Both the position numbers and the translations under genes were made by a program. Positions 6,214 to 6,736 of a stretch of DNA of 6,736 nt are shown here, piece after piece (position 1 is the first letter of the stretch; each line of letters begins with the position of its first letter). Source of the DNA: Desulfobacterales bacterium (GTDB lineage Bacteria; Desulfobacterota; Desulfobacteria; Desulfobacterales; JAUWMJ01); contig JAUWMJ010000173.1 of assembly GCA_030613225.1 (NCBI GenBank), positions 1-6,736 of the forward strand, written 5' to 3'. The notes below the pieces were generated by a model. It was not told the origin of the DNA and ran no database searches. It saw only the letters and a list, made by a program, of their open reading frames with translations.

Positions 6214-6237
6214 AAAAAGCACAGTTTAAAGGATACT
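6208..6237 (+). promoter_or_regulatory. Candidate sigma-70 promoter for the response regulator
   Basis: TTGATA (6208-6213, five of six consensus bases) is followed after 18 bp by GATACT (6232-6237, four of six). The predicted start would be near 6244, placing the tandem palindromes at 6287-6326 in the leader of the regulator gene. Binding there could reduce its expression (inference). The region is AT-rich and other weak -10 matches exist. Confidence 0.3.
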
Positions 6238-6286
6238 TATGAGATAATAGTTTACATGAACCCAGAAATCATTTATATGTATGCCA

Positions 6287-6326
6287 GGTGCACATATATA
6301 TGTGCAGGTGCACATATATATGTGCA
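6287..6326. promoter_or_regulatory. Two tandem 18-bp palindromes, probable enhancer sites for an NtrC-type regulator
   Basis: TGCACATATATATGTGCA occurs at 6289-6306 and again at 6309-6326, each a perfect palindrome, within an exact 20-bp direct repeat (GG plus the palindrome). TGCAC/GTGCA half-sites resemble NtrC enhancer sites (TGCACC-N5-GGTGCA), though the central spacing differs by one base. The centres are 20 bp apart, so two dimers would sit on nearly the same face of the helix. They lie about 203 and 223 bp upstream of the predicted sigma-54 start and 70-110 bp upstream of the divergent response regulator, the expected place for a shared control region. Confidence 0.72.
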
Positions 6327-6395
6327 ATTTTAATGGTGGGTTTGAAAAATCTATCTTGTTTTACCCTGTTTTGGGTCAAATTTAGAGGAATTATC

Positions 6396-6736
6396 GTGGG
6401 AAATAAAATCTCTAAACATATTCGTATCCTGATTGTAGATGATAATGAAGGAGCTAGAGAATCGCTTGAAGAAATTCTTGAGGACGACTTTGACGTAGAA
6501 TGCGTTGAAGACGGGCCGAGCGCTTTGGATAGAATTACCAACGAGGCGTTTGATATAGTTCTATTGGATCTTGTTATGCCGAAAATGGACGGGATAGAAA
6601 CACTAAAAAGAATCAAGGCGTACGATCAATCAATAGATGTTATAATGGTTTCCGCCACAGATCGTGCTCAGGAAGCTACAGATTGCATAAGGTCGGGTGC
6701 CTATGATTACATAACAAAGCCTTTTGATACGGAAGC
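6396..6736 (+). CDS. Response regulator, receiver domain (3' end outside window)
   Basis: The frame is open from a GTG at 6396 to the right edge (113 codons). AGAGGA sits seven bases before the GTG, which decides this start; an in-frame ATG at 6333 would add 21 residues but has no ribosome site. The visible part is one receiver domain: acidic pair Asp15-Asp16 (ILIVDDNE), phosphoacceptor Asp58 (LLDLVMP), conserved Ser86 (MVSATD) and Lys108 (ITKPFD). All residues needed for phosphotransfer are present. The style (KMDGIETLKRIK, SGAYDYITKPFD) is common in NtrC-type regulators, but the output domain is not in the window. A sigma-54 ATPase and DNA-binding domain is predicted from the nearby sigma-54 promoter and enhancer-like palindromes, not seen. 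The kinase at 1836-3731 is the nearest candidate partner. Confidence 0.92.
   Translation, partial: MGNKISKHIRILIVDDNEGARESLEEILEDDFDVECVEDGPSALDRITNEAFDIVLLDLVMPKMDGIETLKRIKAYDQSIDVIMVSATDRAQEATDCIRSGAYDYITKPFDTE

Noticed and set aside
6287..6326. CRISPR array or transposon ends at the tandem palindromes
   Set aside because: Only two units abut with no spacers, and there is no transposase or cas gene; the layout upstream of a sigma-54 promoter fits regulatory sites better.
6333..6395. Upstream in-frame ATG for the response regulator
   Set aside because: No ribosome site precedes it and the extra residues are not receiver-like; GTG at 6396 has AGAGGA at good spacing.
6269..6616. Minus-strand 115-codon ORF
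   Set aside because: It is antisense to the response regulator and the palindromes, and its serine-rich translation is typical of a shadow frame.

Overview
The window reads as chromosomal DNA from a Gram-negative bacterium, most likely a Desulfobacterota/Deltaproteobacteria-type organism. The clues are a large lipoprotein with serine after the lipobox cysteine, a sensor kinase of the NtrB/AtoS style, a classical sigma-54 promoter, tandem cyclic-nucleotide domains joined to a CBS domain, AT-leaning composition and decayed palindromic repeats between genes. This placement is an inference from gene style, not from a marker gene.

Layout. Positions 1-1091 (minus) hold the N-terminal part of a protein with two cyclic-nucleotide-binding-like domains followed by a CBS domain; it runs off the left edge. 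Positions 1092-1835 contain no gene but hold a minus-strand terminator-like hairpin, short degenerate repeats and a 169-bp imperfect palindrome. Positions 1836-5415 (minus) form a probable two-gene operon: a family 5 (oligopeptide/dipeptide type) solute-binding lipoprotein, then, 28 bp on, a membrane sensor histidine kinase with HAMP and PAS domains. No permease or ATPase gene is visible. Positions 5416-5856 are non-coding, with a candidate sigma-70 promoter for the operon and two short hairpins. Positions 5857-6121 (minus) form a compact transcription unit: sigma-54 promoter, leader hairpin, perfect Shine-Dalgarno sequence, a 30-codon ORF and a strong terminator. The ORF is almost entirely a signal peptide ending in a lipobox-like VLAC followed by GGAGL. 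Positions 6287-6326 hold two tandem copies of an 18-bp perfect palindrome resembling paired NtrC-type enhancer sites. Positions 6396-6736 (plus) encode the receiver domain of a response regulator that runs off the right edge.

How the parts may work together (inference): the binding lipoprotein and kinase look like an extracytoplasmic sensor. The divergent response regulator is the obvious partner. The enhancer-like palindromes lie about 200 bp upstream of the predicted sigma-54 start, with a near-consensus IHF site between, so the regulator could activate the tiny secreted or lipidated peptide. A peptide-type binding protein, a kinase, a regulator and a sigma-54-driven mini-lipopeptide side by side raise the possibility of a peptide-signalling or envelope-response circuit. 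The sequence shows the parts; the connection between them is a hypothesis.
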